Source: Oceanihabitans sp.
GTDB lineage: Bacteria > Bacteroidota > Bacteroidia > Flavobacteriales > Flavobacteriaceae
Length of the DNA stretch: 5,145 bases
Direction: 5' to 3'
Assembly (NCBI GenBank): GCA_018067265.1
Contig: JAGPUY010000447.1
Location: 1 to 5,145 of the forward strand
The position numbers were made by a program, and so were the translations under genes. The notes beneath the pieces are model-generated. The model was not told the origin of the DNA. It worked only from the letters and a program-made list of their open reading frames with translations, and did no database searches. Positions 1 to 4,600 of the stretch are shown here, one piece after another. The first letter of the stretch is position 1. Every line of letters begins with the position of its first letter.

Positions 1-449
1 TTCTTGGTTGGGTTGGAGATATTACAACGATAAACACATGGATTGCTGCCAACACGGCATATCAAAGTTTATCCTTAGAACTTATTCTGGGTTATATATT
101 TGCGCCTTTAATGTGGCTAATAGGTGTTGCTACCGTAGATATGACTTTAATGGGACAACTTTTAGGTATCAAATTAGCAGCAAGTGAATTTGTAGGATAT
201 ATACAATTAGTAGACTTAAAAGATGTAGCAAGCGCAACCCATTTAACCTATAACAAGTCCATTATCATGGCGACCTATATGTTATGTGGTTTTGCAAACT
301 TTGCTTCTATCGGAATACAAATTGGAGGTATTGGCTCTATTGCTCCGGGACAACGTAAAACATTATCCGAATTAGGTATGAAAGCCTTAATTGGAGGTAC
401 TATTGCATCGCTTATGTCTGCAACGATTGCAGGGATGATAATAGGCTAG
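1..449 (+). CDS. nupC: NupC-type Na+/H+-coupled nucleoside transporter, C-terminal part
   Basis: Partial gene, cut by the left edge. The reading frame is open from base 3 and gives 148 residues before the TAG at 447-449; the ATG at 111 is an internal methionine, not the start. The visible part is the C-terminal transmembrane core of a concentrative nucleoside transporter (CNT), an inner-membrane symporter that imports nucleosides using an ion gradient. Recognisable family stretches are FAPLMWLIGV, the SEFVGY segment (family form NEFxAY, part of the substrate/ion site) and CGFANFASIGIQIGGIG near the end. The last segment is a glycine/alanine-rich hydrophobic helix ending at the stop, the usual CNT ending. 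A strong terminator follows at 521-550, so it probably ends its own transcript. Its place before thyA fits nucleoside salvage beside de novo dTMP synthesis. The family is confident; substrate range and coupling ion cannot be read from this part. Confidence 0.93.
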   Translation, partial: LGWVGDITTINTWIAANTAYQSLSLELILGYIFAPLMWLIGVATVDMTLMGQLLGIKLAASEFVGYIQLVDLKDVASATHLTYNKSIIMATYMLCGFANFASIGIQIGGIGSIAPGQRKTLSELGMKALIGGTIASLMSATIAGMIIG

Positions 450-520
450 TGGCGCATCGTCACAGATAAATTATTAATAACGGTTCGCAAAAAACGTTAA
501 TAACTTTTAATATAAATAAG

Positions 521-550
521 AGCTTCAATTCATTAGAGTTGAAGCTTTTT
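521..550 (+). terminator. Intrinsic terminator after nupC
   Basis: A perfect 8-bp stem, AGCTTCAA (521-528) with TTGAAGCT (539-546), encloses a 10-nt loop and runs into TTTTT (546-550). It lies about 70 nt after the nupC stop and about 125 nt before thyA. It should separate the two transcripts. Confidence 0.85.
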
Positions 551-575
551 CATATTTTTAATCGCTGATATATTT

Positions 576-676
576 TGTCATGCGGAGCGCAGTCGGAATA
601 TCTATTTTTAAAGATTACATACTGCTAGTAAAATCAAGTTTAATTTAATGAGATTCCCACTTTCGTGGGAAATACT
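576..676. repeat. Imperfect inverted-repeat (REP/MITE-like) element before thyA
   Basis: The left arm starts with TGTCATGCGGAGCGCAGTCG and continues GAATATCT to about 603. The right arm (about 651-676) contains AGATTCCCACTTTCGTGGGA. The reverse complement of the right arm (…CCCAC…GTGGGAATCT) resembles the left arm (…GGAATATCT), so the two face each other as imperfect terminal repeats around an AT-rich centre. Sequences of this kind (TGTCAT…GGAATCT / AGATTCCC…GGGAATGACA) are, from general knowledge, a common dispersed intergenic type in Flavobacteriia. Only one copy lies in this window, so its dispersed nature is inferred. Confidence 0.45.
654..671 (+). promoter_or_regulatory. Perfect hairpin directly upstream of the thyA start
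   Basis: TTCCCAC (654-660), a TTTC loop (661-664) and GTGGGAA (665-671) form a 7-bp perfect stem with four G/C pairs. Its 3' end is 5 nt before the ATG at 677, inside the region a starting ribosome would cover. It may damp or regulate thyA translation, or may simply be the right arm of the repeat at 576-676. It has no downstream T-run, so it is not a terminator. Confidence 0.5.
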
Positions 677-1501
677 ATGAAACAATATTTAGATCTAGTA
701 CAACACGTTTTAGATAACGGAAACGAAAAAGGAGATAGAACAGGAACCGGAACAAAAAGTGTATTTGGTCACCAAATGCGTTTTGATTTGAGCGAAGGTT
801 TCCCAATGGTTACTACTAAAAAACTACACTTAAAATCTATAATTTACGAACTACTTTGGTTTTTAAAAGGCGATACCAATATTAATTACCTTACCGAAAA
901 CGGGGTGAAAATATGGAATAGTTGGGCAGACGAAAATGGGGACTTAGGTCCTGTTTACGGACATCAATGGCGTAACTGGAATGATGATGAAATCGATCAA
1001 ATTAAAGAAGTCATTCACGCTTTAAAGACGAATCCGAATAGTAGAAGAATGTTAGTTTCTGCTTGGAATCCTTCGGTTTTACCAGACAATTCTAAAACCT
1101 TTAGTGAAAACGTTGCCAATGGTAAAGCTGCGCTTCCTCCTTGTCACGCTTTCTTTCAGTTTTATGTAGCAGATGGCAAATTATCTTGTCAACTATACCA
1201 ACGTAGTGCAGATATCTTCTTAGGGGTTCCATTTAACATTGCATCCTATGCATTATTCACCATGATGATGGCGCAAGTTTGTGGTTACCAAGCAGGAGAT
1301 TTTATTCACACTTTTGGTGATGCACATATTTATAGCAACCATATCAAGCAATTAGAATTACAATTATCTCGCGAAACTAGAACGCTTCCTAAAATGAAAA
1401 TCAATCCAGATGTAAAAGATATTTTCGACTTTACTTTTGATGATTTTACACTAGAAGATTATAATCCGCATCCACATATTAAAGGCGCAGTTGCTGTTTA
1501 A
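677..1501 (+). CDS. thyA: Thymidylate synthase ThyA
   Basis: Cytosolic enzyme that methylates dUMP to dTMP with 5,10-methylenetetrahydrofolate as one-carbon donor and reductant, releasing dihydrofolate. The ATG at 677 gives 274 residues beginning MKQYLDLVQ, the normal ThyA start. A GTG at 665 is in frame but lies in the hairpin arm and would add only four residues unlike the family. Visible hallmarks: DRTGTGT with phosphate-binding Arg21; GPVYGHQWR at 91-99; SRR at 122-124; catalytic Cys156 in LPPCHAFFQF; dUMP-binding Arg176, Asp179 and Asn187 in the RSADIFLGVPFNIASY block; and the C-terminal NPHPHIKGAVAV tail that closes the active site. It is about 10 residues longer than the 264-residue E. 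coli enzyme, because of an insert at about 135-152 before the catalytic loop. No Shine-Dalgarno is seen. The next gene starts 16 nt downstream, so the two are probably cotranscribed. DHFR, its partner enzyme, is encoded about 1.5 kb away. All key residues are present and the enzyme should be active. Confidence 0.98.
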   Translation: MKQYLDLVQHVLDNGNEKGDRTGTGTKSVFGHQMRFDLSEGFPMVTTKKLHLKSIIYELLWFLKGDTNINYLTENGVKIWNSWADENGDLGPVYGHQWRNWNDDEIDQIKEVIHALKTNPNSRRMLVSAWNPSVLPDNSKTFSENVANGKAALPPCHAFFQFYVADGKLSCQLYQRSADIFLGVPFNIASYALFTMMMAQVCGYQAGDFIHTFGDAHIYSNHIKQLELQLSRETRTLPKMKINPDVKDIFDFTFDDFTLEDYNPHPHIKGAVAV

Positions 1502-1517
1502 TTTTTAAAAGTCCCAA

Positions 1518-2369
1518 ATGAAATACTTATACCTTTTTGTATGCTTACTATTTACTGTAACCTCTTTTTCACAAGACAATTCTACGACAAAGACAGAAGT
1601 CACAGAAGCATCTAACGAAGTCCCATTTCAAGTAATTGAAAAGGTGCCCATTTATTCTGGTTGTGATGAAAACATGGGAAATCAAGCGCTTAAAGAATGT
1701 ATGGGATCTCAAATAGCGACTTTGGTTAATAAACACTTTAATACAAAACTAGCACAATCCCTTAAACTTTCTCCTGGTAAACATAGAATTAGTGTACAGT
1801 TCAAAGTAGATAAAGAAGGTAATGTTGTTGGTGTTAGAGCAAAAGCTCCGCATCCAACACTAGAAAAAGAAGCCATTCGGGTAACCAAATTAATACCGCA
1901 ATTAGATAAACCAGGTTATCAAAAAGGTAAACCGGTTATTGTACCTTATGGATTTCCAATAAGTTTTATAGTAGATGATGGGCCCAAAGCTTCCACTACT
2001 TCTTCCCCAGAAGAAAAAACAAATAAAATAGACAGCTATCCTATATACAGAAGTTGTAGTGAAAATCTAGATTATCAAGGCACAAAAATTTGTACTAAGG
2101 AAAAAATAATAGACTTTATTAAACTAGGTTTTAATTATGAATTAGCAGACAAGTTATTTCCGCTAGACAAGTCTACACAGTTTTTAGTAGAATTTACTAT
2201 TGATGAAAAAGGAAAGACTAAAAATATCACTGCCAAAGCACATAAAAAAGAAATTGCTGCAGAAGCGATCAAGCTTGTCAAACGACTTCCAAAAATGAAA
2301 AAGCCCGGCTATTTAAATGGCGAACCAGTCCCGGTTCCGTTTCGAATTTTAATGACTATTTATTTTTAA
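1518..2369 (+). CDS. Secreted protein with two tandem TonB-C-like domains
   Basis: 283 residues. Residues 1-18 form a signal peptide (MKYLYLFVCLLFTVTSFS, likely cut before Gln19), so the mature protein should be periplasmic or exported. The rest is two copies of a TonB C-terminal-like domain as found in flavobacterial TonB-related proteins: copy 1 at about 43-152 and copy 2 at about 174-283, joined by a hydrophilic Ser/Thr/Glu/Lys linker. Aligned landmarks are VPIYSGC/YPIYRSC, FKVDKEG/FTIDEKG, EAIRVTKLIPQL/EAIKLVKRLPKM, KPGYQKGKPV/KPGYLNGEPV and the final hydrophobic strand. Each copy has a cysteine pair 12 residues apart (Cys49/Cys61 and Cys180/Cys192), suggesting one disulfide per domain. 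Copy 2 has lost the APHPTLEKEA form kept in copy 1. Real TonB has an uncleaved N-terminal anchor and a Pro-rich arm; both are missing, so a role as energy transducer is doubtful. It starts 16 nt after thyA and ends at a terminator. Function unknown. Confidence 0.85.
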   Translation: MKYLYLFVCLLFTVTSFSQDNSTTKTEVTEASNEVPFQVIEKVPIYSGCDENMGNQALKECMGSQIATLVNKHFNTKLAQSLKLSPGKHRISVQFKVDKEGNVVGVRAKAPHPTLEKEAIRVTKLIPQLDKPGYQKGKPVIVPYGFPISFIVDDGPKASTTSSPEEKTNKIDSYPIYRSCSENLDYQGTKICTKEKIIDFIKLGFNYELADKLFPLDKSTQFLVEFTIDEKGKTKNITAKAHKKEIAAEAIKLVKRLPKMKKPGYLNGEPVPVPFRILMTIYF

Positions 2370-2401
2370 TAGCTTCCGTTTACCAAAAAATATATAACAA
2401 A

Positions 2402-2434
2402 AAAAGGTGTGTTTCCATTAAGAATACACCTTTT
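2402..2434. terminator. Bidirectional intrinsic terminator between convergent genes
   Basis: AAAAGGTGTGTT (2402-2413) pairs with AATACACCTTTT (2423-2434) across a 9-nt loop; the 12-bp stem has one G-T pair. Read rightwards, the GC core ends in TTTTCTGTTTT. Read leftwards, the flanking A-run becomes a T-run. It sits between the TonB-C-like gene (stop 2369) and the minus-strand CBM48 gene (stop 2454) and can end both transcripts. Confidence 0.85.
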
Positions 2435-2453
2435 CTGTTTTACTATTTATGTA

Positions 2454-2750
2454 TTACAAATTTATCACACTATTGTCTGATGCTGCAAACTCATTCCAAA
2501 CAAAAGCATCTGCTTGTTCCTCGTTTTGCCATTGTCCGTCAACAACATATTTAAATTCGTAAGAACTGCCACTTTCTAAGTTTACTGTTCCTTTAAATGT
2601 TCCGTTTTTTAATTTTTGTAAAGGTTCTGCTTTTGCATCCCAATTGTTCCAATTCCCTACCACTAAAACTTCATTTGCTTCTTTAGCAGGAACTGTAAAT
2701 GTTACTTTACAAACTGGCTTACTTTTTAAAAATTGTTTCTTAATTGCCAT
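2454..2750 (-). CDS. Standalone CBM48 / AMPK-beta-type glycogen-binding domain protein
   Basis: 98 residues, no signal peptide or membrane segment, so probably cytosolic. Almost the whole chain is one immunoglobulin-like early-set domain of the isoamylase-N/CBM48/AMPK-beta class, which binds alpha-glucans. Aligned with the AMPK-beta carbohydrate-binding module, the sugar-contact positions are all kept: Trp37 in VGNWNNWD (AMPK Trp100), Lys67 in YEFKYVVDGQW (Lys126), Trp74 (Trp133) and Asn93 in SDNSVINL (Asn150). No catalytic domain is attached and no glycogen gene is visible nearby. It might be a small glycogen-binding adaptor, or an orphan domain used in protein-protein contact. The ATG at 2748-2750 is the only sensible start, 23 nt downstream of a well-formed -7 element. 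It is convergent with the TonB-C-like gene and divergent from the 2TM-DHFR gene. The domain call is firm; the role is unknown. Confidence 0.88.
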   Translation of the reverse strand: MAIKKQFLKSKPVCKVTFTVPAKEANEVLVVGNWNNWDAKAEPLQKLKNGTFKGTVNLESGSSYEFKYVVDGQWQNEEQADAFVWNEFAASDNSVINL

Positions 2751-2772
2751 AATATTATTGTTTTAACTACTT

Positions 2773-2804
2773 CAAAATTAAATAAGAAAGTTAGAGGTAT
2801 CAAA
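2773..2804 (-). promoter_or_regulatory. Bacteroidota-type promoter for the CBM48 gene
   Basis: On the minus strand, TAATTTTG (2780-2773) matches the -7 consensus TAnnTTTG exactly. TTTG (2804-2801) lies 20 nt upstream, in the range accepted for the -33 element of Bacteroidota promoters. Transcription would begin near 2766-2768, giving a leader of only about 15-18 nt. Confidence 0.65.
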
Positions 2805-2939
2805 AAAATAAATAAGTAATTTTGAATTATTATTCTATTACTAAAAATCATTCTTTAAAAATATTTATTTCCTATAAAATTAACTCGTATTTAAAGAAAT
2901 CAATAATTAGTATATGGATATAAAATACTGAAAATCAAA

Positions 2940-2953
2940 CGAAAACGTTTTCG
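2940..2953. promoter_or_regulatory. 14-bp perfect palindrome, LacI-family-like operator
   Basis: CGAAAACGTTTTCG reads the same on both strands and has the central CG and flanking A/T tracts typical of LacI/GalR-family operators (compare cre sites, TGNAANCGNWNNCA). It lies 48 nt before the 2TM-DHFR start, where the -33 region of that gene would fall, so a bound repressor would block that promoter. It is about 190 nt upstream of the divergent CBM48 start. No LacI-family gene is in the window, so the regulator is unknown. Confidence 0.45.
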
Positions 2954-2974
2954 GAAACCTAAAAAATAATTAAG

Positions 2975-2982
2975 TAACTTTA
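2975..2982 (+). promoter_or_regulatory. Possible -7 element for the 2TM-DHFR gene
   Basis: TAACTTTA matches TAnnTTTG at five of its six fixed positions and is 19 nt before the ATG at 3002. No TTG is found at the -33 distance; the palindrome at 2940-2953 lies just upstream of that place. This is a weak call, though some promoter is needed in this divergent gap. Confidence 0.3.
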
Positions 2983-3001
2983 CTTTATAAACGTAACAAA
3001 T

Positions 3002-3910
3002 ATGTTTGGTAAAAAGAAAAACAAACCACAAATAGACCAAGAGCAATTACAGCTGATACAAAATGCGCAACGCAGAATAAAACAGAAAAAACGTTTTTAC
3101 TCGCATGGGATTGTTTTTGCTGTTTTCGGATTAATACTATACACACTTAATGTTGGACTAAACCTAGGAAATGCCTTTACGCTAGGAACACTTCCGTGGT
3201 CTGTTGTAATCATCGCAGTTTGGTTTGTCATCCTATTTTGGCATTTTTTAAATGTGTTTTTATTTCAAACCTTTATGGGAAAAGAATGGGAAGAAAAACA
3301 ACTAGAAAAACTAGTAAGTAAGCAACAAGCTCGTATTGAAAAATTAAAAATTAATCTTAAAAAAGAAGCGCCACATATTGCAGAAACAGAAATCTACAAT
3401 GAAAATTTAGCCGCTAAAAAACAAGTCTTAACTATTATTGTTGCTGCTGGAGAAAACGATGCTATTGGTAAAGACAATCAGCTTATCTGGCATTTACGGG
3501 ACGACTTAGTGCGCTTTAAAGCACTTACTTCTGGACACCACATTATCATGGGAAGAAAAACATTTGAAAGTTTCCCGAAACCATTACCAAACAGAACGCA
3601 TGTGGTAATCTCTAGACAAGCAGATTACCAAGTACCAGAAGGTGTAATTGTAGTAAATTCTTTAGAAAAAGCAATTGCAATCTCTAAAAGCGATAGTAGC
3701 CCTTTTATTATTGGTGGTGGCGAAATTTACAAACAAGCCATGCCTTTAGTCGATAAGATTGAAATTACTCGTGTTCATGAAGAATTTGACGCCGATACTT
3801 TCTTTCCGAAAATCGATACTAAAATCTGGAACAAAACCAACGACAAGTATCATGTAAAAGATGAAAACCATAAGTATGAGTTTTCGTTTTTGACCTATGA
3901 GAAGAAATAG
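3002..3910 (+). CDS. folA: Membrane-anchored dihydrofolate reductase: 2TM domain fused to DHFR
   Basis: 302 residues in two parts. The N-terminal part (about 1-125) matches the Bacteroidota 2TM domain: a basic start, RRIKQKKRFYSH, a first membrane helix at about 34-52, a turn with PW at 65-66, a second helix at about 66-88, then GKEWEEKQLEKL and a charged, probably helical linker to about 138. The C-terminal part (about 142-302, 161 residues against 159 in E. coli FolA) is a complete DHFR, which reduces dihydrofolate to tetrahydrofolate with NADPH. It shows IIVAAGENDAIG, WHLRDDLVRFK with catalytic Asp168 (E. coli Asp27), IIMGRKTFES and FPKPLPNRTHVV, and the NADPH-binding IIGGGEIY at 236-243. 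A basic N-terminus and two helices put both ends in the cytosol, so the enzyme would hang from the inner face of the membrane. The frame is unbroken, and the only in-frame ATGs between the parts encode Met92 (helix end) and Met183 (inside DHFR), so free DHFR has no normal start codon. The GNAT gene follows after 44 nt. Confidence 0.93.
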   Translation: MFGKKKNKPQIDQEQLQLIQNAQRRIKQKKRFYSHGIVFAVFGLILYTLNVGLNLGNAFTLGTLPWSVVIIAVWFVILFWHFLNVFLFQTFMGKEWEEKQLEKLVSKQQARIEKLKINLKKEAPHIAETEIYNENLAAKKQVLTIIVAAGENDAIGKDNQLIWHLRDDLVRFKALTSGHHIIMGRKTFESFPKPLPNRTHVVISRQADYQVPEGVIVVNSLEKAIAISKSDSSPFIIGGGEIYKQAMPLVDKIEITRVHEEFDADTFFPKIDTKIWNKTNDKYHVKDENHKYEFSFLTYEKK

Positions 3911-3954
3911 ATTACCTTGACTTCGTATAATTACTTATAACCGTTTTACAAAAA

Positions 3955-4410
3955 ATGATTGAAAAACTTCAAAACAGCGATATAGAAATATCTAAAAAAA
4001 TACGTTCTGTTTTTCAATCGTCCTATAAAGTAGAAGCTGAATTATTAAACGCAGTCGATTTTCCGCCTTTAAAAAGAACGCTTGAAAACTATGTACACAG
4101 CACTACTGCCTTTTTCGGGTATATAAAAAACAAAGAACTAGCAGGCGTAATTGAAATTAATTCTACTGCGGATTTTACTTCTATTAATAGTTTAGTGGTA
4201 GATCCAAAATTTTTCAGGCAAGGAGTCGCGAAAAAACTGATGGAATTTGTTTTTAACACTTTTGATTCTGAACTTTTAATTGTAGAAACCGGACTAGAAA
4301 ACGGACCAGCAATCGCTCTCTATGAAAAATTTGGTTTTAAAGAAGTGAAACAATGGGATACCGATCACGGCGTTAGAAAAATAAAAATGGAGCATAAACG
4401 AGGTAACTAA
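3955..4410 (+). CDS. GNAT-family N-acetyltransferase
   Basis: 151 residues, no signal peptide, cytosolic. It is a single GNAT domain, which transfers an acetyl group from acetyl-CoA to an amine. The core is at about 53-128: the beta4 strand INSLVVDP (77-84), the acetyl-CoA pyrophosphate loop RQGVA at 88-92 (family pattern Q/RxxGxG/A) followed by helix AKKLMEFVF, then LLIVETGLENGPAIALYEKFGFKEV (107-131), where the NxxAIxLYEKxGF signature packs against the cofactor. Residues 1-52 carry the variable substrate-side helices and do not point to a substrate. The ATG at 3955 is the first in frame and gives a normal length. The gap from the DHFR stop is 44 nt with no clear terminator or -7 element, so it is probably cotranscribed with the DHFR fusion. 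The family is confident; the substrate (protein, small molecule or antibiotic) cannot be told. Confidence 0.9.
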   Translation: MIEKLQNSDIEISKKIRSVFQSSYKVEAELLNAVDFPPLKRTLENYVHSTTAFFGYIKNKELAGVIEINSTADFTSINSLVVDPKFFRQGVAKKLMEFVFNTFDSELLIVETGLENGPAIALYEKFGFKEVKQWDTDHGVRKIKMEHKRGN

Positions 4411-4424
4411 TCGATACCTATTTA

Positions 4425-4550
4425 ATGTTGTATTGGTGCTAATTTGTTTAATAGAGCAGACACAAAACCCAAATCAATTTCATCTAATAATCTTTTATCA
4501 AGCGGCCACAAACCGAATCCAATAAACAGAATCAACTTTTTAGTCTTTAT
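4425..4550 (-). pseudogene. Possible gene remnant or chance open frame, minus strand
   Basis: In the 190-bp spacer between the GNAT and TetR genes, the minus strand has 42 open codons between stops (the upstream stop at 4551-4553, the end stop at 4422-4424), reading IKTKKLILFIGFGLWPL… to …LLNKLAPIQH. There is no ATG; a TTG at 4533-4535 is the only plausible start. The composition is protein-like, but I do not recognise it. It may be a fragment of a lost gene or chance, and the opposite strand is open here too. Confidence 0.15.
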
Positions 4551-4564
4551 TTAACAAGTAAAAC

Positions 4565-4578
4565 ATACCGACTAGTAT
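4565..4578. promoter_or_regulatory. Dyad in the TetR gene promoter, candidate autoregulatory operator
   Basis: ATAC (4565-4568) and GTAT (4575-4578) form a dyad around CGACTA, giving ATACCGACTAGTAT. It ends 10 nt before the -7 element of the TetR gene, covering the space where the -33 contact would be. TetR-family repressors usually bind short dyads in their own promoters, so this is a reasonable but unproven operator. Confidence 0.4.
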
Positions 4579-4588
4579 TTTTTTGATA

Positions 4589-4596
4589 TATCTTTG
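4589..4596 (+). promoter_or_regulatory. -7 promoter element, probably driving a leaderless tetR-family mRNA
   Basis: TATCTTTG is an exact TAnnTTTG match. Its last base is only 4 nt before the ATG at 4601. Transcription normally begins a few bases after this element, so the transcript should start at or next to the A of the start codon. A clear TTG at the -33 position is missing. Confidence 0.55.
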
Positions 4597-4600
4597 TAAT

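Noticed and set aside
471..504. Repeated TTAATAAC at 474-481 and 497-504 after nupC
   Set aside because: An 8-bp AT-rich repeat of two copies is expected by chance in this DNA and shows no further structure.
571..577. TATTTTG as a -7 element for thyA
   Set aside because: It does not fit TAnnTTTG spacing by one base, and no -33 TTG lies at a suitable distance; the thyA promoter remains unplaced.
665..676. GTG at 665 as an alternative thyA start (adds four residues, MGNT)
   Set aside because: It lies in the hairpin's right arm, the extra residues do not match ThyA, and the ATG at 677 gives the standard MKQYLDL beginning.
1085..1135. ThyA insert of about 10 residues before the catalytic loop as an unusual feature
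   Set aside because: The inserted stretch (PDNSKTFSENVANGK) looks like the form common in Flavobacteriaceae ThyA, so it is lineage-typical, not novel.
1518..1577. Lipoprotein signal at Cys9 (LFVC)
   Set aside because: The cysteine lies too early, in the middle of the hydrophobic segment; a type I site before Gln19 fits better.
3911..3954. TTGACT…TATAAT pair resembling a sigma-70 promoter before the GNAT gene
   Set aside because: The two motifs are only 3 nt apart, and the Bacteroidota housekeeping promoter uses TAnnTTTG instead.
4401..4419. AGGTA…TACCT stem at the end of the GNAT gene as a terminator
   Set aside because: Only 5 bp, overlapping the coding end, and not followed by a T-run.
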